Origin: Bacteroidetes bacterium UBA2664
GTDB taxonomy: Bacteria; Bacteroidota; Rhodothermia; Balneolales; Balneolaceae
NCBI GenBank assembly: GCA_002359315.1
Contig: DEMS01000027.1
Span: 1 to 64,000 of the forward strand
Direction: 5' to 3'
DNA length: 64,000 nucleotides
In this document: piece by piece, positions 26,940 to 38,200 of the stretch
Numbering within the stretch: position 1 is the stretch's first letter
Layout of the letters: each line of letters opens with the position of its first letter
Notes under the pieces: model-generated
The model's input: the letters and a program-made list of their open reading frames with translations, nothing else
What the model was told of the DNA's origin: nothing
Databases searched by the model: none
Program-made: the position numbers and the translations under genes

Positions 26940-28667
26940 ATGAAATCTTTCCTGATCATTACATCAATCCTTTTTTTTGTAGCATGCACTTCAACACTTG
27001 ACCCAGCAGAACAGGTAAATAATCTGGCCGACCGGTACGTGGAAGCATTCTTCATCGTATTCCCCGAACTTGCTGCTATGTATGGGGCACCGGATCTGCA
27101 TCCTGCAAAACTAAGCAATCCATCCTATTCAGCACTTGAAAACTGGCATGAAACCGAAAATCGACTTCTGGAGGAATTGGATTCAATTGACCCGGATGCG
27201 CTCGACGAGTCTGCCGATCGCATTACTTACGGGTTTTTACGGGAGCTTCTTGAGGCCTCTATCGGTGTAAGAAGTTGTCGGATGGAACTGTGGGAAGTCA
27301 GCCCTACATATACCGGATGGCAAAATGAACTTCCTTTCGCATTTTCATCACTGCCGATTGAAACAGAGGAACAGCGTGAGAATCTATATCAGCGCCTTAC
27401 CCAGTTACCCGGTTATATCCGTGCAGAAACGGAGAACCTCAAAGAAGGCGTCAGGCGTGGATATACCGCACCAAGAACCGGAGTGGAAGTTGTAATCGGG
27501 CAGATGAATGCCCTGCTCAGTTCAACAGCAGCTGAATCCCCTTTTGCAAGCTTTGGCAAACAGGATTATCCTGATTTTCATGAGCGACTGACCTCACTTG
27601 TTGATTCAGAAATCAATCCCGCAATTATAGAATACCGGGATTATTTGCAAAATGAATATCTGACAGTAGCAAGAACCAATATCGGAGTAAGTACGCTGCC
27701 CAATGGTGAAGCCTGCTACTCAGCGTCAACCCGTTTTCATGTAACCACGACTATAACAGCAGAAGAAATTCATCAAATGGGCCTCGACCAAATGGAGATT
27801 GTTCGCGAACAACTCAGAGTAATCGGTGAACGCAGCTTTAGTACATCTGATCCGGCAGAAGTTCTGAGAATTGTGAAGGAAGATCCACAATATCGCTTCT
27901 CAAGCCGCGAAGAGATCGTCCAAATGGCAGAGGAAGCTGTCGAACGAGCAGAAGCTGAACTACCAAAATGGTTTGGAATAGTCCCTGAAATGAATGTTGA
28001 TGTTGCTCCCTATCCATCTTTCCAGGAAAAAAATGCACCTCTTGGGCAGGCTATACCGCCATCCCGAGACGGAAAAAGAGCCGGTCAGTACATCATCAAT
28101 ACCTATCAACCGGAAACACAATCGAAGTCCTTTATCGAATCATTATCGTTTCATGAAGCCCATCCCGGACACCTGTTTCAAGTATATGTTTCACAGGTCG
28201 GAGCAGAAACACATCCTATAACCAGCTATTTTTTCCTTTCCGGGTTCGGAGAGGGTTGGGCGCTCTACACAGAGCGACTTGCAGAAGAGATGGGGTTGTA
28301 CACATCGGATGTATCGCGTGTTGGATGGCTGGCCAGTGAGGCACACCGATCAGCAAGACTGGTTGTGGATTCCGGGATGCATGCGCTGGGCTGGACCCGA
28401 CAAGAGTCTATTGATTACATGGCTCAATATACAACACTCACTCCAAATCAGACTGTTGCGGAAACGGATCGTTACATAGCTGTGCCCGGTCAGGCCACTT
28501 CGTATATGGTGGGTGCACTTGAAATCATGGCTCTTCGCAGCGAAGCGGAACAAGAGCTTGGAGATGCGTTCGATATCAAGGCTTTCCATGATATTGTTTT
28601 GGAAGATGGAACCGTGCCACTGGCTATGCTCCGGGAGAAAGTGGAAGGGTGGATTGCTGGTCAATAA
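26940..28667 (+). CDS. DUF885 family peptidase-like lipoprotein
   Basis: A 575-residue DUF885 protein. The signal peptide ends in the lipobox FVAC (Cys16), so it is probably membrane anchored. The family motif HEAHPGH lies at residues 405-411, with a downstream Glu in GEGWALYTERLAEEMGLY, giving a plausible zinc-binding metallopeptidase site. C-terminal PGQATSYMVGALEIMALR is also typical. DUF885 proteins are regarded as likely metallopeptidases or hydrolases, but substrates are unknown. It lies behind promoter site E and 8 bp before a sensor kinase gene, so it may lead an operon. Confidence 0.9.
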   Translation: MKSFLIITSILFFVACTSTLDPAEQVNNLADRYVEAFFIVFPELAAMYGAPDLHPAKLSNPSYSALENWHETENRLLEELDSIDPDALDESADRITYGFLRELLEASIGVRSCRMELWEVSPTYTGWQNELPFAFSSLPIETEEQRENLYQRLTQLPGYIRAETENLKEGVRRGYTAPRTGVEVVIGQMNALLSSTAAESPFASFGKQDYPDFHERLTSLVDSEINPAIIEYRDYLQNEYLTVARTNIGVSTLPNGEACYSASTRFHVTTTITAEEIHQMGLDQMEIVREQLRVIGERSFSTSDPAEVLRIVKEDPQYRFSSREEIVQMAEEAVERAEAELPKWFGIVPEMNVDVAPYPSFQEKNAPLGQAIPPSRDGKRAGQYIINTYQPETQSKSFIESLSFHEAHPGHLFQVYVSQVGAETHPITSYFFLSGFGEGWALYTERLAEEMGLYTSDVSRVGWLASEAHRSARLVVDSGMHALGWTRQESIDYMAQYTTLTPNQTVAETDRYIAVPGQATSYMVGALEIMALRSEAEQELGDAFDIKAFHDIVLEDGTVPLAMLREKVEGWIAGQ

Positions 28668-28675
28668 AGAGGGAC

Positions 28676-31600
28676 ATGAATTATAAAAAGAAAAAAAACC
28701 TGGAAGAGACCTACGAACGTATTATAAATGTGGGCCTGTGCATCGTACCGTATGAAGATTTGTCCGATCTTGCTGCCCCTGAACTGATGCTGTTCGGCAC
28801 CACTAAAGATGAAAAGATATTCTCTTTCAGTGAGTTAGACGCGATGTTTAAATCCCAGTACGAGCAGATGGTAGGATTTGTGCCCTCGTTAGATCGCAAA
28901 CGGCTTTTCACGCGATTTTCGAACGATGGAAATAACGCTTTTATCACAGAAGAAGTGACTCTTACCATCTCCTCACCTGAAGAAGTGAACACCATCTTTA
29001 TCAGGTGCAGCTGCGTGATGGAATACATAGACAACCGGTGGAAACTAACCCACTGGCACGCCTCCACACCTGTTGATACGGAGAATGATCACTGGCACAT
29101 GGAGGAGTGGAAACGGGAAAAGGAGAAGCTTCAGAAACTTGTCGATCAACAAACGACCGATCTTTATTTGAAGAACCGGGAGTTGGAAATCGAAGCGGCT
29201 CTGGAACGTGTAAGAGCGCGATCAATGGGAATGCACAAAAGTGATGATCTAATCGATGTAGTCAGGGAAATCGGTAAGGGAATTCATGAACTGGGCATAC
29301 AGCTCCACCATTCTCAAATTTATACTGACTATGACTATACTTATGACCCGAAAACAGGTGTAAATATCTGGGTGGATGTTGAGGGGCAAGATTACCTCGA
29401 AAAATTTCATCTTCCCTATATCGACCATACCATCACCTTAAATTTTATCAACGCACTGAACGAAGGTCTGGATTATTTCAATGATCGCTATTCAAAGGCG
29501 GAAAAAGACTCCTATTTCAAGCTGCTGTTCAAATATTCTGACCTCAAAAGAATACCCAAAAAAAGAAAAGAGCTGATTCTCAATGCTTCCGGATGGACAA
29601 GATTTACAGTAATCTTAAATGAAGCCGCCTTAAATTTTGGCCGTTACAACCTGGATGAATTCACAGATGAAGAACAAGAGATTTTCATACGATTTGCAAA
29701 GGTTTTTGGACAGGCCTACACTCGTTTTCTGGATCTCAAGAAAGCAGAAGAACAGGTGCGTGAAGCTAAAATCGAAGCCGCCCTGGAGAAGGTCAGGTCA
29801 CGCACTATGGGCATGCAGTCAAGCGATGAGCTGCCGGAAGTAGCCAACATGCTGTTTCTGGAGGTGCAAGCCCTCGGTATTCCTGCCTGGAGTAGCGGCT
29901 TTAACATCCTTGCCGAAGATAAGAGATCAGCTGACGCCTGGATGAGCAGTGAAGGTACTCTTCAGGATCCATTTACACTGCGCTTATACGGAGAAGCTTC
30001 CTTTGATGAAATGGGGGATTTTCTTCGTAGAAATGAGCACTTTATGGTACAGGAACTAGGTGGTGAGGCACTGCAGGAGCACTATAAATACATGAAGACC
30101 TTTCCGGATCTGAAACCAACATTCAAAAAACTTGAGGAGCAGGGCCTTTCCCTTCCCTCCTACCAGATTAACCATCTGTGCAAATTCAGCAATGGTTTTC
30201 TCCTGTTCATCACCTATGAGCCGGTTCCGGAAGCTCATGATATTTTCAAAAGATTTACTAGGGTATTTGATCAGACCTACACTCGCTTTCTGGATCTGAA
30301 AAAAGCGGAAAAACAGGCGCGCGAGTCCCGGATTGAAGCGGCTCTGGAAAGGGTGCGGTCAAGGGCGATGGCCATGCAAACTTCCGATGAGCTGAAAGAT
30401 GTGGCACTGGAGCTCAGAACCCAAATGGGCCTTCTTGGCCAGAAAGACCTGGAGGTCTGTGCCATCCATCTGTATGAAGAGCATGAGGACCTTTTTGAAT
30501 CCTGGGGAGCCATGCATGCACAGGGTGAAGAAGACAAACTCATTCAGGGACAGGCCCTGTTTCCAAAATCCGGATCGCTCATTATTGACGAGATGATGGA
30601 TTATTACGCATCAGATCAGAGAGAATATGTGCTGGTAAATGAAGGCGAAAAGGCCGAGCAGTGGTTTGAACTGTTAAAGGAATACTCTCCTGATGCATAT
30701 GAATACATTTCAGATGCCGCTGCGAACCTTGCATCAAACGAAATGAAAGCGTATTGGGCGATGTCTGATTTTTCCGGTGGGTCGCTGGTGATGGTCACCT
30801 ATTCGTATCCTGACGAGGACTCAAGAAATCTGCTGCGAAAAACGGCCAATGTATTCGGCCTTGCATACAAACGCTTCAGAGATCTGCAAAAGGCAGAGGA
30901 AAGCACCCGCAGAGCCCGGCAGCAGGCCTCGCTCGACCGTGTTCGCGCTGATATATCCTCTATGCGATCCGCGGAAGATCTCGACAGGGTTACACCGTTG
31001 ATCTGGAACGAACTAACCACACTGGGTATCCCCTTCATCCGATGCGGCGTATTTATCATGCACGAAGATGAAGAACAAATTGAGGTTTATCTATCTAAAC
31101 CCGACGGAACCTCCCTCGCGATGATGCATCTCGGCTTTGATTCAAATGACCTTACTGTTCGAAGCGTAAACGCCTGGCAAAAAGGGAGTGTCTACAAGCA
31201 GCACTGGACTCGGGAAGAGTTTCTGGAGTGGGGCCAATCGATGATGGAGCAGGGACAGGTTTCTGACCTTGAATCATACCAGGGCGCTGAAGAAGCACCT
31301 GATTCGCTTCATCTGCAGTTTTTACCGTTTAACCAGGGAATGCTTTATGTAGGATCAACGAATCCACTCGACGAGGAAGAGATCAGCCTGTCGGAATCCC
31401 TGGCTAAAGCGTTCTCCATCGCCTATTCCCGGTACGAAGACTTCGTGAAACTCGAAAAAGCCAAAGCGGGAATTGAAGAGGCACTGACCGAACTCAAAGC
31501 TACCCAGTCGCAATTGGTCCAGCAGGAAAAACTCGCTTCCCTTGGCCAGCTCACCGCCGGTATTGCCCATGAGATCAAGAACCCGCTGAATTTTGTGAAT

Positions 31601-32347
31601 AATTTTTCGGAGGTGAGTATTGAGATGGTTGATGAGGCGAGGGAGGAGCTTTCAGCTGTCAGCCGTCAGCTATCAGGCGACGATAAAGAAAAAGTGGAGG
31701 ATGCTCTCGAAGTTCTAAATGACATCGAAGCCAATCTGCGTAAAATCCACGAACACGGCTCCCGTGCCGATAGCATCGTAAAATCGATGTTACAACACTC
31801 TCGCGGAGGAGACGGAAAAATGGAGCCCTCCCCTCTCAATCCACTCATTAAAGAGTATGTAAACCTGGCCTTTCATGGAATGCGTGCCGGTAAAGAACCC
31901 ATAAATTTAGATATTGACTTACAACTGGATGAGAAAGTTGGTGAAGTGCCGCTAATTGCAGAGGACTTCTCAAGGGTGATTTTGAATTTGTGTAATAATG
32001 CGTTTGATGCCATAAGGGACAAGCAGACGATTGACGGGGGATCGGAGACAGAGTATATTCCCAAACTCATCGTACGCACCAAATCCGAGAACGGCCACAT
32101 CACTATCGAAATCGAAGACAATGGTCCTGGTATCCCCGACGACATCAAAGACAAAATCCTGCAGCCGTTTTTTACGACGAAGAAAGGGACGCAAGGTACC
32201 GGGCTGGGGTTGAGCATCACGCATGATATAATCAAAGCCCATGGTGGTACACTCGACATTGAAAGCAGTCATTCCGGTACAAAAATGATAATTACACTCA
32301 GCAAATCATCCCTCATCCAGAATAAAAATGGCAGCAAAGGAAAATAA
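28676..32347 (+). CDS. Soluble multi-sensor histidine kinase with NTF2-like head
   Basis: About 1223 residues, with no signal peptide or transmembrane helix, so probably cytoplasmic. An NTF2/SnoaL-like N-terminal domain (about 5-145) and a short coiled coil are followed by four related GAF-like units. Three begin IEAALERVRSR-like (about 172, 365 and 553), and the fourth begins ASLDRVRAD (about 751). Next come a coiled coil, DHp with His965 in GIAHEIKNPLNFV, and an ATPase domain. ATG 28676 is chosen over the upstream GTG at 28649: AGAGGG precedes it and it avoids overlap with the DUF885 gene. A TCAGC-type tract lies in the DHp loop (31648-31676); the ATPase site lacks one. The gene overlaps the next kinase by 20 bp. 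No receiver is attached. Confidence 0.9.
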   Translation: MNYKKKKNLEETYERIINVGLCIVPYEDLSDLAAPELMLFGTTKDEKIFSFSELDAMFKSQYEQMVGFVPSLDRKRLFTRFSNDGNNAFITEEVTLTISSPEEVNTIFIRCSCVMEYIDNRWKLTHWHASTPVDTENDHWHMEEWKREKEKLQKLVDQQTTDLYLKNRELEIEAALERVRARSMGMHKSDDLIDVVREIGKGIHELGIQLHHSQIYTDYDYTYDPKTGVNIWVDVEGQDYLEKFHLPYIDHTITLNFINALNEGLDYFNDRYSKAEKDSYFKLLFKYSDLKRIPKKRKELILNASGWTRFTVILNEAALNFGRYNLDEFTDEEQEIFIRFAKVFGQAYTRFLDLKKAEEQVREAKIEAALEKVRSRTMGMQSSDELPEVANMLFLEVQALGIPAWSSGFNILAEDKRSADAWMSSEGTLQDPFTLRLYGEASFDEMGDFLRRNEHFMVQELGGEALQEHYKYMKTFPDLKPTFKKLEEQGLSLPSYQINHLCKFSNGFLLFITYEPVPEAHDIFKRFTRVFDQTYTRFLDLKKAEKQARESRIEAALERVRSRAMAMQTSDELKDVALELRTQMGLLGQKDLEVCAIHLYEEHEDLFESWGAMHAQGEEDKLIQGQALFPKSGSLIIDEMMDYYASDQREYVLVNEGEKAEQWFELLKEYSPDAYEYISDAAANLASNEMKAYWAMSDFSGGSLVMVTYSYPDEDSRNLLRKTANVFGLAYKRFRDLQKAEESTRRARQQASLDRVRADISSMRSAEDLDRVTPLIWNELTTLGIPFIRCGVFIMHEDEEQIEVYLSKPDGTSLAMMHLGFDSNDLTVRSVNAWQKGSVYKQHWTREEFLEWGQSMMEQGQVSDLESYQGAEEAPDSLHLQFLPFNQGMLYVGSTNPLDEEEISLSESLAKAFSIAYSRYEDFVKLEKAKAGIEEALTELKATQSQLVQQEKLASLGQLTAGIAHEIKNPLNFVNNFSEVSIEMVDEAREELSAVSRQLSGDDKEKVEDALEVLNDIEANLRKIHEHGSRADSIVKSMLQHSRGGDGKMEPSPLNPLIKEYVNLAFHGMRAGKEPINLDIDLQLDEKVGEVPLIAEDFSRVILNLCNNAFDAIRDKQTIDGGSETEYIPKLIVRTKSENGHITIEIEDNGPGIPDDIKDKILQPFFTTKKGTQGTGLGLSITHDIIKAHGGTLDIESSHSGTKMIITLSKSSLIQNKNGSKGK

Positions 32348-35261
32348 CGACAATCTATTAAAACAGCACAAAGCGGAACTGGCCCTGATCAACAGTGTTC
32401 AGCAGGGACTATTGGCCAAGAAGGATATGCAGGAGATTTACGAGCTGATCGGCGAAGAACTGAGGGATCTGTTCGATGCACAGGTTACCGGCATCTATAC
32501 ATTCGATTTGGACGCGGGTCAGGAGCATTTTCAGTACCTCTTTGAGGATGGCGAAAGGCTGTACCCGGAATCCCGGCCCCTGAATCAGATCCGGTTGTGG
32601 CTGATCAAAAACGCTGATGTGCTTCTGGTAAATGAAAATGCAGACGAAAAAATTGAAAAGATAACCGGTGATAAGCATGAAGCGGTACCCGGAACCAGGC
32701 TGCCCAAATCGCTCCTGTTTGTGCCGTTAATCGTAGATAAATATGTAACTGGATGCCTGAGCCTGCAAAATCTTGATCGTGAAAACGCCTTCAATGAATC
32801 GGATGTGCAACTGTTGAATACACTGGCTAACAGTATCAGCATTGCCCTTGAAAACGCCCGCCTGTTCAACGAAACCGAACAGCGAAACGCCGAACTGGCC
32901 GTCATCAACAGTGTTCAGCAGGGCCTGGTGGCTGAGATGGATATGCAGGGGATCTATGAGCTTGTCGGTGAAAAAATCAGAACCTTGTTTGATGCCCAGG
33001 TGGTAATTATTGCCACACTAAACCGCATGGATGCCGTCGAACACTTTCAGTATTTGTTTGAAAATGGTGAACGGGTACATCCTGCCCCTCGACCCTATGA
33101 TATGATTCGGGAGCGCCTTATCAGTACCCAGAAATTGATCCTGATTGAGGAAAACTCGGCCCAGGCCGTAGAAACGATTACCGGAAAAAAACCCCAAGCT
33201 GTTCCGGGGACTGAATGGCCCAAATCGATGGTCTACGTGCCGTTGAAAGTCGGCGATACCGTTCCCGGATACGTAAGTCTTCAGAATCTGGATCGGGAAT
33301 TCGCCTTCAGCAGCTCGGATGTACGCATGCTCAGCACCCTGGCCAACAGTATGAGCGTGGCTCTTGAAAACGCCCGCCTGTTCAATGAAACCGAACAGCG
33401 TAATGCTGAACTGGCCGTCATCAACAGCGTGCAGCAGGGCCTGGTGGCCGAAATGGAAATGCAGGGAATTTATGAGCTGGTCGGAAACCGGGTGAGGGAA
33501 TTGTTCGACGCGCAGGTGGTGGGGATCAACACCATCGATATTGATACCAATATGGAATACTTCCACTATTTCTATGAAGACGGTGGACGTATCTATCCGG
33601 CTGCCAGGCCGCTCGATAAGATCAGGCAGCGCCTCGTTGAAACGAAAAAGCTCATCTTTATTAATGATGACCTGATCAACCGGATGGAGGAAATAACGGG
33701 CAGTCCCATCAAGGCCATACCCGGTACGGTAATGCCTAAATCGGTACTGTTTGTACCCATGGTAGTGGGTGATACGGTACGCGGCTATGTTAGCCTGCAG
33801 AACCTGGACAGGGAGCATGCGTTCAGTGAGTCTGATGTGCGGTTGCTTGGTACCCTGGCTAACAGTATGAGTGTGGCCCTTGAAAACGCGCGTCTGTTCA
33901 ACGAAACCACTCGCCTACTGGCAATTACCGAACAGCGCGCCACCGAAATGCAGACCGTTAACCGCATTAGCCAGGCCTTGGTATCACAGCTTGAATTCGA
34001 CGCCCTCGTTAAACTGGTTGGCGAACTCATGATCGAAACCTTCAAAGCTGATATCGTCTATGTTGCCATTTATGATGAAAAAACAGACATGATTAATTTC
34101 CCATACGAACACGGTGACAAAAACGAACCGCGCAAATTTGGTGACGGCTTAACCGAACGAATCATCGCCAGCAATGAGCCCCTGCTCATCAATAAAGATG
34201 TCGATGAAATCCGAGCCCAGCTTAAAGCACGGCAGATTGGCCGGGTAATGGCCTCTTTCCTCGGAGTTCCGGTACAAATTGGTAAAAAACCAATAGGTGT
34301 AATCAGTGTTCAAAGCACCGAAGAGGAAAATCGCTTCAATGAAAACGACATGCGGTTACTCAATACCATTGCAGCCAGTGTCAGTGTTGCCATGCAGAAT
34401 GCGGATGCATACCAAAAAATGCGTTCAGCTTTAATCGATTTGGAAGCGGCGCAAGAACAACTTGTTCAGCAGGAGAAACTCGCCAGTCTTGGTCAACTCA
34501 CCGCCGGAATTGCCCATGAGATTAAGAATCCGCTGAATTTTGTAAATAACTTTTCGGAGGTGAGTTTGGAGATGATTGAGGAGGCAAGAGAAGAGCTGTC
34601 AGCGATCAGCGGGCAGCTTTCAGCAGAAGATGCACGGAGGGTAAATGAAACTCTCGAAATCCTGGATGACATGAAATCCAATCTGGCCAAGATCCACGAA
34701 CACGGCTCTCGCGCCGACTCCATCGTCAAATCGATGTTGCAACACAGCCGTGGTGGGGATGGAAAAATGGAGCCGACACTGTTAAATTCACTTGTGAAAG
34801 AATACGGGAACCTAGCCTTTCACGGGATGCGGGCCGGGAAGGATCCGATCAATGTGGTAATTGATTTGCAACTGGATGAATCGATTGGGAACGTATCACT
34901 GGTTGCGGAAGACTTTTCCAGGGTGATTTTGAATTTGTGTAATAATGCGCTTGATGCGATGAGGGATAAGCTGTCAGCTGACAGCTCACAGCCGTCAGTT
35001 TATCAACCCAAATTAACAATACGTACACTTCAAAATGATAAAGTAGTGACCATCGAAATCGAAGACAACGGTCCAGGCATTCCCGATGAGATCAAAGACA
35101 ACATCTTGCAGCCTTTCTTCACCACGAAAAAGGGAACACAGGGTACCGGACTGGGGCTGAGCATTACAAACGACATTGTAAAAGCGCATGGCGGAAAAAT
35201 TGAGATTAATAGCAGTAAAAATGGTACTATTATAGCTGTAAAATTAAATACATCGCATTAA
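32328..35261 (+). CDS. Histidine kinase with four GAF domains
   Basis: A 977-residue soluble kinase. Three GAF units of the AELAVINSVQ type begin at about residues 16, 187 and 360, and a fourth, different GAF unit (EMQTVNRISQALVSQL) at about 538. A linker helix ending QQEKLASLGQL leads to DHp His730 in GIAHEIKNPLNFV, then to the ATPase domain. The GAF units share DAQV and the ending SDVRLLxTLANSMSVALENARLFNET, and the linkers between them are almost identical. GAF domains bind small ligands or redox cofactors; none can be named here. In-frame repeats lie at 34595-34624 and 34971-35000. It overlaps the previous gene by 20 bp and precedes the next by 11 bp. Confidence 0.92.
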   Translation: MAAKENNDNLLKQHKAELALINSVQQGLLAKKDMQEIYELIGEELRDLFDAQVTGIYTFDLDAGQEHFQYLFEDGERLYPESRPLNQIRLWLIKNADVLLVNENADEKIEKITGDKHEAVPGTRLPKSLLFVPLIVDKYVTGCLSLQNLDRENAFNESDVQLLNTLANSISIALENARLFNETEQRNAELAVINSVQQGLVAEMDMQGIYELVGEKIRTLFDAQVVIIATLNRMDAVEHFQYLFENGERVHPAPRPYDMIRERLISTQKLILIEENSAQAVETITGKKPQAVPGTEWPKSMVYVPLKVGDTVPGYVSLQNLDREFAFSSSDVRMLSTLANSMSVALENARLFNETEQRNAELAVINSVQQGLVAEMEMQGIYELVGNRVRELFDAQVVGINTIDIDTNMEYFHYFYEDGGRIYPAARPLDKIRQRLVETKKLIFINDDLINRMEEITGSPIKAIPGTVMPKSVLFVPMVVGDTVRGYVSLQNLDREHAFSESDVRLLGTLANSMSVALENARLFNETTRLLAITEQRATEMQTVNRISQALVSQLEFDALVKLVGELMIETFKADIVYVAIYDEKTDMINFPYEHGDKNEPRKFGDGLTERIIASNEPLLINKDVDEIRAQLKARQIGRVMASFLGVPVQIGKKPIGVISVQSTEEENRFNENDMRLLNTIAASVSVAMQNADAYQKMRSALIDLEAAQEQLVQQEKLASLGQLTAGIAHEIKNPLNFVNNFSEVSLEMIEEAREELSAISGQLSAEDARRVNETLEILDDMKSNLAKIHEHGSRADSIVKSMLQHSRGGDGKMEPTLLNSLVKEYGNLAFHGMRAGKDPINVVIDLQLDESIGNVSLVAEDFSRVILNLCNNALDAMRDKLSADSSQPSVYQPKLTIRTLQNDKVVTIEIEDNGPGIPDEIKDNILQPFFTTKKGTQGTGLGLSITNDIVKAHGGKIEINSSKNGTIIAVKLNTSH

Positions 35262-35272
35262 ATTCAGCATCT

Positions 35273-38200
35273 ATGGAAAAAACGGACGTGACTGAAATCA
35301 TCGCCAGATTGGAACAGCGTGAAGCTGAACTTGCCGTTATTAACAGCGTTCAGGAAGCCCTTGCAGCCAATATGGCCATGCAGGGAATCTATGATTTGGT
35401 AGGCGATCGGATTCGGGACCTGTTTGATGCACAAGTAGCCGCAATCGGTATTTTTGATCATGAAAACAGTGTTGAAATTTTTAAATACCTCTATGAAAAA
35501 GGGGAACGGTATTACCCTGAGCCACGCCCTATTGATAAAATCCGCCAACGGCTGATCAAAACCCGGAAAATGATCTGGATAAATGATAATGCGGCTGAAG
35601 CTTTTACAACTATCACCGGAGAAGCGCCAAAAGCCGTACCCGGCACCGGATTTCCTAAATCCATGCTTTTTGTACCGCTAACGGTTGGCGACAGCGTGCA
35701 AGGGTATGTATCCCTTCAAAACCTGGACCGGGAGCAGGCATTCAGTGAATCGGATGTACAGCTTTTAAATACTCTCGCCAATACCATGAGTGTGGCCCTT
35801 GAAAATGCGCGCCTGTTCAATGAAACTGAACAGCGAAATGCTGAACTGGCTGTAATTAACAGCGTGCAAGAGGGATTGGTAGCCGAAATGGACATGCAGG
35901 GAATTTATGACCTGGTTGGGGATCGTATCCGAGACCTTTTTGACGCCCAGGTAACCGCTATCATATTATTTGACCTGGATGAGAAGCTGGAAGAATTTAA
36001 GTACCTGTTTGAAGACGGAGACCGCCTATATCCAAGCAAACGGCCCTATGACAAGGTCAGGGAAAAAATCATTGAAGATCGTAAAACACTATTTTTTAAT
36101 GAGAGTGCCGCGGAAAAATTATCCAATATCAATGGGGAACTTCACAAACCTGTGCCCGGAACCAGGGTTGCACAATCTGCACTCTATGTACCGCTCATGC
36201 TGGGGAACAATGTACAGGGGTATGTTACTCTGCAAAACCTGGACCGCGAACACGCATTCAGCGAATCGGATGTACGGCTGTTAAGCACACTTGCAAATTC
36301 CATGAGTGTAGCCCTTGAAAATGCACGGCTCTTTAACGAATCAGAACAGCGCAATGCTGAACTGGGGGTGATCAACAGTGTACAGCAGGGGTTGGTAGCC
36401 GAAATGGATATGGAAGGAATCTATGAGCTGGTTGGCGAAAGAATCCGGGAACTTTTTGATGCACAGGTAGCCGCAATCGTTACTTTTGATTATGAACAAA
36501 AGAAGGAAGAATTTGCTTATCTATATGAAGATGGCGGACGCCTCTATCCAAATCCACGCTCCTACGATAAGGTTCGGGAAAAAATTATCAGTGATAAAAA
36601 AACGCTCCTCTTAAATGCGAATGCGGCCGAGGAGATGTCCAAAATCAATGAAAAACCTTTTAAACCTGTTCCCGGAACTCAAACCGCTAAGTCCGTTCTC
36701 TATGTTCCAATGGTTGTCGGGGATTCTGTACGTGGATATGTAACCTTGCAAAATCTGGATCGGGATCATGCTTTTGCACAATCGGATGTGAGGCTGCTCG
36801 AAACTCTGGTCAACAGCATGAGTGTGGCGCTGGAAAATGCCCGACTCTTCAACGAAACCACACGTCTTCTGGCCATTACCGAACAGCGAAATGCAGAGCT
36901 TGCCGTCATAAACAGCGTACAGGATGGCCTGGTAAGGGAAATGGATATGCAGGCGATTTATGAACTGGTCGGGGACCGGATTTGTGAAGTGTTAAACACC
37001 CAAACATTGCTGATAAGAACATTTAATCATGAAAATCAGGTTGAAAACTGGGAATATGCCGTTGAAAACGGTAAGCGGCTGGAGGTAGAACCCCGGCCGT
37101 TTATTTGGGCAAATCAATATCTGATTAAAGAGAAAAAACCGATTCTTATCAACAAAGATTACATCGAAACGGCAAAAAAATACGGTGATAAAGATCGGGG
37201 AGTTACAAAAGGCCTGCCGCCAAAATCTGCTATTTTTGTTCCGATGGTTGTGGGAGATGTGGTTGTGGGATCTGTGAGCCTTCAGAATGTGGAAACGGAA
37301 AACGCATTCAGTGAAAGTGACCTTCAGTTGATTACGACCCTTACCAACAGTATGAGTGTCGCGGTGGAAAATGCACGTCTTTTTAACGAAACCACTCGCC
37401 TTCTGTCAGAGACCGAACAGCGTGCTACAGAGCTGCAAACCGTAAACCGGATTAGCCAGGCGCTTGTTTCACAACTCGATTTTGATGCACTCATCACTCT
37501 TGTGGGTGAGCTGATGAAGGAGACATTCAAAGCCGATATCGTATATGTTGCTATGTATGATGAGGCCTCTGATTTGATCCAATTCCCTTATGAATACGGT
37601 GATAAAAATGAGCCGCGAAAGTTTGGGGATGGATTCACGGAGAGGATCATCACCAATAATGAACCCTTATTGATTAACAAAGGAATTCAGGAAATCAGGG
37701 AGCAGTTAAAAGCAAAACGGATCGGACGGGTTACCTCCTCTTTTCTTGGTGTTCCTGTGCAAATTGGTAGAAAACCCATTGGGGTTATCAGTGTTCAAAG
37801 CACGGAAGAAGAGAACCGGTTTCATGAAAATGACTTGCGCCTTCTCTCAACGATTGCTGCCAACGTAAGTGTGGCGATGCAAAATGCCGATGCGTATGAA
37901 AAACTGAAGTCTGCACTGGATGAATTGAAAGCCGCCCAGGAGCAGCTTGTACAGCAGGAAAAACTGGCCAGCCTGGGCCAACTGACCGCAGGTATCGCCC
38001 ATGAAATCAAAAATCCGCTCAATTTTGTAACTAATTTTTCAGATTTATCGATTGAATTAATAGAAGAAGCCCGTGAAGAGATCAATCGATTATCGTCTAA
38101 TGGAAAGATAGATGTTGAAGAATTGAGTGCAATTTTAAACGATATCGATGCGAACCAACAGAAAATTTTTGAACACGGCACCCGGGCTGACAGTATTGTG

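Noticed and set aside
32873..33818. Antisense open frame of 266 codons opposite the four-GAF kinase
   Set aside because: The plus strand encodes clear GAF units here; the antisense frame recurs because the GAF repeats recur.
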